Source: AP-15 sp963732095
GTDB taxonomy: Bacteria > Pseudomonadota > Alphaproteobacteria > ATCC43930 > CGMCC-115725
NCBI GenBank assembly: GCA_963732095.1
Contig: CAVSZA010000072.1
Span: forward strand, 62,001 to 126,000
DNA length: 64,000 bases
Direction of reading: 5' to 3'
Position numbers and translations under genes: made by a program
Notes under the pieces: generated by a model
The model's database searches: none
What the model saw: the letters and a program-made list of their open reading frames with translations, nothing else
What the model was told of the DNA's origin: nothing
Shown: piece by piece, positions 9,531 to 15,976 of the stretch
Numbering within the stretch: the stretch's first letter is position 1
Layout of the letters: each line of letters opens with the position of its first letter

Positions 9531-10157
9531 GTGGCCTTCGGGGATCTGACAACACTCGCCGACGTTAAGGCGTGGCTGCAAACCGGGCAGGCCGCCTTAC
9601 CGACAACCGACGACGCGCTGCTTACCCGTCTTGTCTCGGCGGCAAGCCAATATATGCAGACTTGGCTCAACCGCCAGATCGCGTCGGCCGATTATCTCGA
9701 AATCCGCGACGGGACTGGAGGGCACAGGCTGCAATTCGCATGCTCTCCGGTCACGGCTGTGCTGTCGTTGACGATCGACGGTCAGGACGTTCCTGCGGCG
9801 GCCAACGCTGCAGGCTATAGGTTCAGTTCTACACAGCTTTCGGTTCGCGGCTACAGCTTCAAACGCGGGGCCCAGAACGTTGTCATCGCTTATACGGCCG
9901 GGTATTCGATGACGCCGCCCGAGGTCGCACAGGCATGCATTGAGCTTGTCTCGCTGCGCTACCGGGAGCGCACTCGCATCGGTGAAATCTCAAGATCTTT
10001 GGGCGGTGCCGAGACCGTTGCGTATGCGCAAAAGGATATGAGCGATGCGATCAAAACGCTGCTGCAGCAATATCGTCTTGTTGCACCGATCGCTGCGATC
10101 CAAGAAGCCCCGGCGGTAAGTGCCACCGATCCCCCGATAATATCCGCCGTCCTATGA
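9531..10157 (+). CDS. Head-tail connector protein (gp6-like)
   Basis: A 208-residue protein starting with GTG at 9531, two bases after an upstream stop region and with an aaaaggg ribosome-binding site. The N-terminal LTTLADVKAWLQ, the SAASQYMQTWLNRQI helix and the ACIELVSLRYRERTRIGEIS helix are the pattern of phage gp6-like connector proteins, which bind under the portal. A beta segment (CSPVTAVLSLTIDGQDVP) sits in the middle, as in this family. The stop overlaps the start of the next gene (ATGATTA), implying coupling. It is slightly longer than the usual 100-200 residues because of a Pro/Ala-rich tail. Confidence 0.75.
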   Translation: MAFGDLTTLADVKAWLQTGQAALPTTDDALLTRLVSAASQYMQTWLNRQIASADYLEIRDGTGGHRLQFACSPVTAVLSLTIDGQDVPAAANAAGYRFSSTQLSVRGYSFKRGAQNVVIAYTAGYSMTPPEVAQACIELVSLRYRERTRIGEISRSLGGAETVAYAQKDMSDAIKTLLQQYRLVAPIAAIQEAPAVSATDPPIISAVL

Positions 10158-10627
10158 TTACTGCCCATCTCGTCGGCGACGACGCAGTGCTGGCCTGGCT
10201 GCGCGCCACTCCGGATCTGGCGGCGTCGGGGCTCGCTCGCGCGATCACCAGGCTGGGTATCGAACTTCAGCGCAAGATCCAGGAGGGAGAGCTCACTGGT
10301 CAAACGCCGGCTGCCCGCCAGGGGCCCCTCGGATCCGGCACAAATCTGCAACTCGATCAGAGCGACGACAGGATTGCAGTAACGGTTTTCAGCGACAGCG
10401 AACATGCCCATGCTCACAGATATGGTGCGGTCGGGGTCGGAGCGAAGCTGCGCCGTATCACAAAGGCGTTCGCACGCCCGAGACCTAGGAAGGCGATCAA
10501 TGTGCAGCCAGACCGTCGCGGTATAGACGTTTCGAGGCCTTCTTTTTTGTGCTCGGCACTGGAAGGTATGGACCCTGCGATACGCGATGAGGCGGAAGCG
10601 GCATTGCGCGAGGTGCTAATGCGATGA
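10154..10627 (+). CDS. Head closure / HK97 gp10-like protein
   Basis: A 157-residue protein overlapping the connector gene by four bases. It contains SGLARAITRLGIELQRKIQEGELTG-type amphipathic helical sequence, then LDQSDDRIAVTVFSD and an AHAHRYGAVG segment; this helix followed by a strand and a His-rich edge is typical of HK97 gp10-like and minor-tail head-closure proteins. The C-terminal helix MDPAIRDEAEAALREVLMR also fits. It would seal the head-tail joint after packaging. The assignment comes from sequence pattern and its place after the connector. Confidence 0.65.
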   Translation: MITAHLVGDDAVLAWLRATPDLAASGLARAITRLGIELQRKIQEGELTGQTPAARQGPLGSGTNLQLDQSDDRIAVTVFSDSEHAHAHRYGAVGVGAKLRRITKAFARPRPRKAINVQPDRRGIDVSRPSFLCSALEGMDPAIRDEAEAALREVLMR

Positions 10628-10716
10628 TGATCGCTCCACATATAATCTTTACTCCTTACCCTCAATATCCAAAGCGACAGGTGGCGATTTATGACAAGCA
10701 TCGCAGCAGTAGATAG
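10624..10716 (+). CDS. Possible 30-residue peptide
   Basis: A very short frame begins ATGATGATC at 10624, overlapping the stop of the head-closure gene, and ends at 10716. It encodes MMIAPHIIFTPYPQYPKRQ and about ten more residues. It could be a coupled small protein, but the length is too small to distinguish from chance. The rest of the gap up to 10743 holds nothing recognised. Confidence 0.2.
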   Translation: MMIAPHIIFTPYPQYPKRQVAIYDKHRSSR

Positions 10717-10743
10717 CCGCAGCTTGGCATTCGAAATCAACCG

Positions 10744-11178
10744 ATGATAGTTCGTGAAACGATCTACGCAGCATTATGGGAGCTCGGCGCAAGTGCTGCG
10801 CAGTTCACCAGTACAAATCGGCGTCTAAGACATTGGGCGGACGTTGCTCCGGCGGAGCAGCCGGCGTTGTTCATGAGCGAAAAAGGGGGCCAAGCCGCAA
10901 TAAAAAAGCTTGGCGCGCCGATCGTATGGACACTTTACGGCGAATTCTACGTGTACGCCCATTCGAGCGACCCCTATATGGCGCCGGCAGCGGTTTTGAA
11001 CCCGCTGCTTGACGCTCTCGAAGCCGCGCTCGCACCGTCGCCGACGACTGGGATCCAGAACCTTGGGCTGCCCCAAATGGTCCAGCACGCCTATATAGCT
11101 GGTAAGCTTCAGACTGACGAGGGCGTACTCGGCGATCAGGCCATCGCGATTGTGCCCGTCGAAATTCTCTGTTTCTGA
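10744..11178 (+). CDS. Phage tail terminator-like protein
   Basis: A 144-residue protein. The order RETIYAALWELGASAAQFTS, then LYGEFYVYAHSSDP and LNPLLDALEAALAP, with a closing AIVPVEILCF strand, is the alpha/beta pattern of phage tail-completion (gpU/HK97 gp11-like) proteins, which cap the tail tube before head joining. Its position after the head-closure gene and before the tail tube supports this. No catalytic motif is present. The gap to the next gene is 86 bases and includes a gaaggagtgacc ribosome-binding site for it. Confidence 0.55.
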   Translation: MIVRETIYAALWELGASAAQFTSTNRRLRHWADVAPAEQPALFMSEKGGQAAIKKLGAPIVWTLYGEFYVYAHSSDPYMAPAAVLNPLLDALEAALAPSPTTGIQNLGLPQMVQHAYIAGKLQTDEGVLGDQAIAIVPVEILCF

Positions 11179-11264
11179 AGATCGGTTACTAATCAATACG
11201 AACGTTGATTGGGCACGCTCACCTCAATGTTCCTTCAATGCGCCTTTATTCGAAGGAGTGACCA

Positions 11265-11444
11265 ATGGCCGAGGAAGATTACAGCACCAACCAGACCGCC
11301 GCACCTCCTTCGATCGAGCAGCTGATTGAACGTTGGTGGGCTGACCATTTCCCGGGCTCGGCGGTCGCCCGCGACACGCAGGCCTGGAATATCGCCCACG
11401 CCGCCAAAGAGAGGCTGAAGCGGCTCTTGAAGGGGAGTAAATGA
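11265..11444 (+). CDS. Small phage protein (59 aa)
   Basis: A 59-residue protein starting with ATG at 11265 after a clear gaaggagtg ribosome-binding site and ending one base before the tail tube start. It has an acidic and polar start (MAEEDYSTNQTAAPPSIEQL), a WW pair, and a basic helical end (AHAAKERLKRLLKGSK). The spacing and ribosome-binding site argue strongly that it is translated. It shows no known domain. Its position just before the tube gene may point to a tail assembly or regulatory role. Confidence 0.6.
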   Translation: MAEEDYSTNQTAAPPSIEQLIERWWADHFPGSAVARDTQAWNIAHAAKERLKRLLKGSK

Positions 11445-11445
11445 C

Positions 11446-12192
11446 ATGCAATTAAGCTTCGGCTCGGGCGCGATATGGGGAGAACGCACCGATGTAATCG
11501 GATCGGGCATCGGCCCACGGCAATTCGGCGTGCTGCAAGACATACAGATCGATTTCGACTGGAGCGACAAAGAACTCTACGGCCAGCTCCAGTTCCCCGT
11601 CGCAATAGCGCGTGGGCAGGGCAAGATAACCGGGAAAGCTAAATTCGCGCAGATCCTCGGTTTGCTGTATTCAGACATTTTTTTCGGGGTGACGCCGGCT
11701 ACGGGGCAGTTCGCCGTCTCGCAGCTGGAGGCTGCGACGGTTCCGGCGACGACGCCCTACACGGTTATCCCCGCCAATGCCGCGAGCTACAATGATGATC
11801 TCGGCATCAGCTACGCCGGGAGCGGCAAGCGTTTCAACCGGGTAACCACGCCCTCGACCGCCGGCCAATACTCGGTCAACTTCGCTACCGGTGCGTATAC
11901 GTTCTCCTCTGCCGACGCTAGTGTCGCGATTTTGATCTCGTACACATACAATGTCACGACAAGCGGCAACAGGCTGACGCTCGCAAACCAGCCGATGGGT
12001 ATTACTCCTACCTTCAAGGCAACGTTTTACACTGCCTACAACGGGAGCGGTACCGCGCTCCGCCTGAACGCATGCACGGCAAATAAACTGTCATTACCGA
12101 CCAAGCTCGATACTTGGACGATTAGCGAGCTCGATTTCATGGCTTTCGCTGACGCTTCGGGAACGATCGGCTATCTGAGCACGGTGGAGTGA
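11446..12192 (+). CDS. Major tail tube protein
   Basis: A 248-residue beta-rich protein. The start LSFGSGAIWGERTD, the segment LYGQLQFPVAIARGQGKITGK and the strand ILGLLYSDIFFG are typical of long-tailed phage tube subunits, and the middle (NYNVTTSGNRLTLANQ-type strands) and end LDTWTISELDFMAFADASG fit an extended tube domain. The subunits stack into the tail tube through which DNA passes. The gene lies immediately before the tail chaperone pair, as is normal for tube genes, and its stop overlaps the next start as TGATG. Confidence 0.75.
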   Translation: MQLSFGSGAIWGERTDVIGSGIGPRQFGVLQDIQIDFDWSDKELYGQLQFPVAIARGQGKITGKAKFAQILGLLYSDIFFGVTPATGQFAVSQLEAATVPATTPYTVIPANAASYNDDLGISYAGSGKRFNRVTTPSTAGQYSVNFATGAYTFSSADASVAILISYTYNVTTSGNRLTLANQPMGITPTFKATFYTAYNGSGTALRLNACTANKLSLPTKLDTWTISELDFMAFADASGTIGYLSTVE

Positions 12193-12629
12193 TGATCCCC
12201 GGTGTGGCGGTCGCAATGGGCGGCCAAGATTGGATAGTGCCGCCACTTACCCTGGGCCAGCTCCGCCGGTTGATGCCCAAGGTAAGGCAACTGACCGAAA
12301 TCGGCGCGTCGATGGGCGAAGCGCAAATCAACGTGCTGATCGACATCGTCACCGCGGCACTGCAGCGCAACTATCCGGAGACGACGCCGGACAAAGTCGA
12401 AAATTTGCTCGATCTCGGGAATGCTAGTGCCGTCCTGAATGCCGTCCTGACCGGCTCCGGCCTGAAGCCAGGTGGAGCCGCTATGGGGGAAGCACCAGCC
12501 CCCGGGACGAGCCCGGGGGCGGGCAGTGCGAGCGCCAGGTTCGTTTCGGACATGATTTCGGGGACGGTGACCCCTGGCGAGAAATCTATGGTCTCCTCGC
12601 GACCGCCTGTGGATACAGCTACCCCATAA
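12192..12629 (+). CDS. Tail assembly chaperone, short form (gpG-like)
   Basis: A 145-residue protein starting at ATG 12192, overlapping the tube stop as TGATG. The N-terminal 90 residues (LTLGQLRRLMPKVRQLTEIG, then INVLIDIVTAALQRNYPETT) are helical and resemble gpG-type tail chaperones. After about residue 100 the zero frame becomes a Gly/Ala/Pro/Ser-rich tail and stops at 12629. The -1 frame carries convincing protein sequence from the middle of this tail onward, so a fraction of ribosomes probably shifts to make a longer form, as in lambda G/GT. The gene lies between tube and tape measure, the conserved place for these chaperones. Confidence 0.7.
   Translation: MIPGVAVAMGGQDWIVPPLTLGQLRRLMPKVRQLTEIGASMGEAQINVLIDIVTAALQRNYPETTPDKVENLLDLGNASAVLNAVLTGSGLKPGGAAMGEAPAPGTSPGAGSASARFVSDMISGTVTPGEKSMVSSRPPVDTATP
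12512..12518 (+). promoter_or_regulatory. Candidate -1 ribosomal frameshift site C CCG GGG
   Basis: In the zero frame the codons read agc-ccg-ggg, giving the heptamer C_CCG_GGG, which fits the X_XXY_YYZ rule for tandem slippage. A -1 slip here enters the frame that is open from 12428 to 12910. The heptamer forms the 3' arm of a perfect hairpin (12499-12506 with 12512-12519, loop ACGAG). The site type is known from tail chaperones; its use here is inferred. Confidence 0.5.
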
Positions 12630-12910
12630 TTGACGAGATGACGCTCTTCCAGATCGAAGAGCTGACATCCTACTGGGCACAACACCCGCCGGTGCACCTA
12701 CTGGTCGCCGCCTATCTTGGCATCGCCAAAAACAAAAACGCAAGGCTACCGTCGACGTCGATGGCACGGGGACAGCGGCCGAGTTCCGATTCCAGCTCGT
12801 TGCTCGCTCGGCTGGGGCCTGGGTTTGGCGCCGGAGACGTCAATGCCGGGCTCTCGCCCGTAGTCCTCGATTTTGCCGAACTCCGCGTGCGCGCGGGAAT
12901 TCCCGACTAG
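12518..12910 (+). CDS. Tail chaperone frameshift extension (gpT-like part)
   Basis: The -1 frame continues from the slippery site as GDGDPWREIYGLLATACGYS then IDEMTLFQIEELTSYW and AQHPPVHLLVAAYLG. The first of these segments lies upstream of the only ATG (12638) but is clearly protein-like and continuous with it, so the product is best read as the C-terminal part of a fusion with the chaperone. The MTLFQIEELTSYWAQHPP type sequence is typical of short chaperone second domains in alphaproteobacterial prophages. The last 40 residues look Ser/Gly-rich and disordered. An independent start at 12638 would give 90 residues and cannot be excluded. Confidence 0.6.
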   Translation, partial: GGQCERQVRFGHDFGDGDPWREIYGLLATACGYSYPIIDEMTLFQIEELTSYWAQHPPVHLLVAAYLGIAKNKNARLPSTSMARGQRPSSDSSSLLARLGPGFGAGDVNAGLSPVVLDFAELRVRAGIPD

Positions 12911-12975
12911 GCATCCGTAGAAATCTGGGCAACGTGCAAGCAGCGCCGAAGGCAATTTGTTAGCAAGAGGCTATA

Positions 12976-14068
12976 ATGGCCGATATTGAAACCAGCGTCG
13001 TTATCAGCGCCCAAATTGACGGCCTCCGATCCGGAATGGAGGCCGCATCAAATTCTGTCCAAGCAGCGACCGATGCGATGCGCGCTCAACTTGCCGGGCT
13101 CGGAGACATTGCCCAGCAGGCGCAGTCGCAGCTTAACGCCGCTACCGGCCAAATCGGAACCGGCATCGGTGCGCTGCAGACCAAAACTGCCGACCTCGCG
13201 GGGTCGATAGGCGCGGGCATGACGCTGAGTAGCGGGCTCGGAGAGGTCCCCGGCGTTATCCAGGCCAGTCCCGCGTCCGGCAACGGAAACGATGCTGCCG
13301 CTGATGAAAAGGCGTGGGGAGAAGAGCTGCTTGCTTACCAGAAGTTTCAGAGCGACAAGGAAAAGCTGGATCTTCAGGCTTCGCAGACCAGCCAAAGAAC
13401 CTGGCAGAGCCTGATGCAGCCGATCCAGCGCGCCTTCGATACCTCGATCACCGGCATGATATTGGGTACGACGACATTGCAAAAGGCAGTGGCGAATATC
13501 GCGCAGTCCATACTCGCCGAATTCGTCAACCTGGGCGTCAAGATGCTGACCAACTGGATTGCCAGTGAGCTCGCCATGACAACCGCAACCGAGGCCGGCG
13601 CTGCCGCTCGCACCGCGGCCGATGGCGAGGGAATAGCTGCCGGGTTGGCGGTGAAGGCGACAAATGCCGTCAAGAGCATCGTGACTGATTTCAGCGCAGG
13701 CATTCTCGGGCATTTTTGCATTCCTGGCTCCGATAATGGGGCCGGCCGCGGCTGGACCTGCTGCGGCGGGAGAAGCCACCGTAATGGCAGCCGCCAGCGG
13801 GATTGCCTCTGCGGCTGGTGGCTGGATGGTCCCGTCTGATCAGCTTGCTATGGTACACCAGAACGAAATGATCCTGCCGGCGAGTATCAGCCAAGGCCTT
13901 CAGAACATGATCTCCGCAAATGGCGGAGCTGGGTCTGGTGCGGTCGTGGTCAACGTTTCGGCGATCGACAGTCAAGACGTAAAACGATTTTTCCAAAGTA
14001 ATGGAAGCCTTTTGGTCAACGCGGTCAACAAGGCGATGCGCAACGGCTCAATGCTGCGGACGGCGTGA
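12976..14068 (+). CDS. Short tail tape-measure protein (single-base frameshift)
   Basis: Two frames together encode about 363 residues. The first, from ATG 12976, is Ala/Gln-rich and helical (SGMEAASNSVQAATDAMRAQ), followed by a segment with TSQRTWQSLMQPIQRAFDTS and a hydrophobic helix near SILAEFVNLGVKMLTNWIAS; the second, to 14068, has GPAAAGPAAAGEATVMAAAS and a globular end with SQGLQNMISANGG. The frame changes near GGG at 13708-13710: with one G fewer the reading becomes SAGILGIFAFLAPIMG, a membrane-active stretch typical of tape measures. The protein is less than half the length of common tape measures, implying a short tail or an internal deletion. Confidence 0.65.
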
Positions 14069-14688
14069 TGGCTCTGATTTTCCCGGCGCTGCCCGGGCTT
14101 GCCTGGAGTGTCACCAAAAGCCCGACCTTTCAGACGCGCATCCAACGCGCGGTATCCGGGCGCGAATTGCGGGCGCTCGACTATCCTTATCCGTTGTGGC
14201 AGTTTGCGCTGGTCTACGAGTTTCTGCGGGACAACCCGGCCGCTGGCTACGACGAGCTGAGGACCCTGCTCGGATTCTTTCTGCTCTGCCAGGGAGCGTT
14301 CGGCACGTTCCTGTTTCAGGATCCCAGCGACTGGCAAGTCGCCGGGCAGCAGATCGGCATCGGGGATGCGAGCACGCCCGCTTTCCAGCTTCAGCGTACA
14401 ATGGGTGCGACCTTGCCTGGGGGCGGCTTCCTGGAACCGATCGTCGCGCCAAATGTCGTACGCGCGATCTACTTCAACGGGATAACGCAAGATCCGTCGA
14501 CCTACAGTGTTGATCCGGCCACCGGGTTGGTAACATTCGGAACTGCTCCCAGTAGCGAGCTGATCATCACCGCTGATTTTACTTATTACTTTCGCTGTAG
14601 ATTTATCGACGACAAATACGATTTTGAGAATTTCATGTATCGGCTGTGGCAGGTAAAAAAGTTGACGTTTATATCGGTGGGGTTATGA
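14068..14688 (+). CDS. Tail distal protein, DUF2460 family
   Basis: A 206-residue protein; ATG 14068 overlaps the tape-measure stop as TGATG, with a GTG three bases earlier as alternative. The sequence FPALPGLAWSVTKSPTFQTR, then LWQFALVYEFLRD and LTADFTYYFRCRF-like strands near the end (ITADFTYYFRCRFIDD), matches the DUF2460/TIGR02217 family, the distal tail protein of gene transfer agents and related phages. The family forms a hexameric ring beneath the tube and links it to the hub. The stop overlaps the start of the next gene (ATGA). Confidence 0.85.
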   Translation: MALIFPALPGLAWSVTKSPTFQTRIQRAVSGRELRALDYPYPLWQFALVYEFLRDNPAAGYDELRTLLGFFLLCQGAFGTFLFQDPSDWQVAGQQIGIGDASTPAFQLQRTMGATLPGGGFLEPIVAPNVVRAIYFNGITQDPSTYSVDPATGLVTFGTAPSSELIITADFTYYFRCRFIDDKYDFENFMYRLWQVKKLTFISVGL

Positions 14689-15539
14689 AAGAGGCTGGCC
14701 CCGCCCTGATCGCGCTCCTCTCGAGCACCAACCAGTTCATCATGGCGGACCTCTACACGGTCACTCTGGTAGGCGGGTTGGTGCTGCGCTATTCGGCGGC
14801 GCCGACTGCGCTATTGGCGAATGGCTACACCTTTGCGCTTGGTCCCAAATTCGAGCGCTCCAAAACCAAAGTCGTCATTGGCACCCAAGTCGACGAACTC
14901 GAAGTCAGAATCTATACCGAGCCCACAGATCTGATCGGCGGGGTGCCGTTTCTGCAAGCGGCCTGGCAGGGACAGCTCGACGGCGCACTCCTGCAGCTAG
15001 AACGAGCGTTCATGCCGACCTACGGCGACACGAGCCCTGGCACCGTGATTCTGTTCGCCGGCCGCATTTCGGATATTGACTGCACCCGTACTGGCATCGA
15101 CCTAAAATGCCGCTCGCATCTCGAGCTTCTGAACATTCAGATGCCGCGGCGGCTTTGGCAGTCATCTTGTACTCATACTTTCGGCGACGCGATGTGCCAG
15201 TTCAACCGGTCCACTATGCAGGCAACAATTTCGGCCGGGCCCGGCTCAAGTGAAGCTCAAATCGCGACCTCCGTCAGTCCAACTCCGTCGAATCTTTATA
15301 TTCAAGGAACCGTAATTGGCGTGACGGGGGCAAATGCGGGATCGAGCCGCACGGTCGCAAATATCGCTGGCGGCTGGGTTTATGTAAAGCTGGCATTTCT
15401 CTCGCCCATCCTGGCGGGTGACCAATTCCAACTGCTCCCAGGTTGCGACCGCACCCTTTCGACCTGTACAAATGTCTTTAATAACGCCATCCACTTCGGC
15501 GGCTTTCCCTTCATCCCGACGCCGGAGACGGCGGTATGA
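14685..15539 (+). CDS. Tail hub protein, DUF2163 family
   Basis: A 284-residue protein. ATG 14685 overlaps the DUF2460 stop and is preferred to an earlier in-frame ATG inside that gene. The N-terminus TNQFIMADLYTVTLVGGLVL, the motif VVIGTQVDELEVRIY, and the cysteine pattern of SSCTHTFGDAMCQFNR and LPGCDRTLSTCTNVFNN are hallmarks of DUF2163/phage BR0599-type hub proteins (GTA gp13). The four conserved cysteines probably bind a metal or iron-sulfur centre in the hub. It is followed by an NlpC/P60 gene overlapping by four bases, as in GTAs. Confidence 0.88.
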   Translation: MKEAGPALIALLSSTNQFIMADLYTVTLVGGLVLRYSAAPTALLANGYTFALGPKFERSKTKVVIGTQVDELEVRIYTEPTDLIGGVPFLQAAWQGQLDGALLQLERAFMPTYGDTSPGTVILFAGRISDIDCTRTGIDLKCRSHLELLNIQMPRRLWQSSCTHTFGDAMCQFNRSTMQATISAGPGSSEAQIATSVSPTPSNLYIQGTVIGVTGANAGSSRTVANIAGGWVYVKLAFLSPILAGDQFQLLPGCDRTLSTCTNVFNNAIHFGGFPFIPTPETAV

Positions 15540-15967
15540 ACCGGAGGTCAATGGTTCTTGCCGAAGCTCAAAGCTGGCTCCGCACACCCTATCATCATAT
15601 GGGCCGAATCAAGGGCGGCGGCACCGATTGCCTGATGCTGCTCGCCGAAATCTACGAAAGTGCGGGGGTGATCTCGCACATTGACGTCCCGTTTTATCCG
15701 CCTGATTGGCACCTGCACCGCGATGCCGAGCGCTACCTCGAGGGGCTGATGCATTACGCGCGAGAGGTCGAGAAGCCGCCTCGGGAAGGCGATGTCGCAG
15801 TGTTCAAATTCGGGCGCTGCTTCTCGCACGGGGCTGTCGTTGTCTCATGGCCGAGGCTCATCCACGCATGGTGGGATGCCGGAGTTGTCTGCGGTGCTGC
15901 CGACCAGCCGCCATTGAGCGGCCGTCCGGTCCGACTTTTCGACCCCTTTCCCATTCTCGAACTCTGA
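15536..15967 (+). CDS. Tail NlpC/P60 peptidoglycan hydrolase
   Basis: A 143-residue NlpC/P60 cysteine peptidase. Cys32 in GGTDCLMLLAE is the nucleophile; His98 in CFSHGAVVVSW and His110 in LIHAWWD complete the candidate catalytic set. The segment WLRTPYHHMGRIKGGGTDC is the family start. The tail-tip location (GTA gp14 position) indicates that it cuts peptide cross-links of the host wall during DNA entry. No signal peptide is present, as expected for a virion component. Confidence 0.88.
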   Translation: MNRRSMVLAEAQSWLRTPYHHMGRIKGGGTDCLMLLAEIYESAGVISHIDVPFYPPDWHLHRDAERYLEGLMHYAREVEKPPREGDVAVFKFGRCFSHGAVVVSWPRLIHAWWDAGVVCGAADQPPLSGRPVRLFDPFPILEL

Positions 15968-15976
15968 CAAAAAAAC

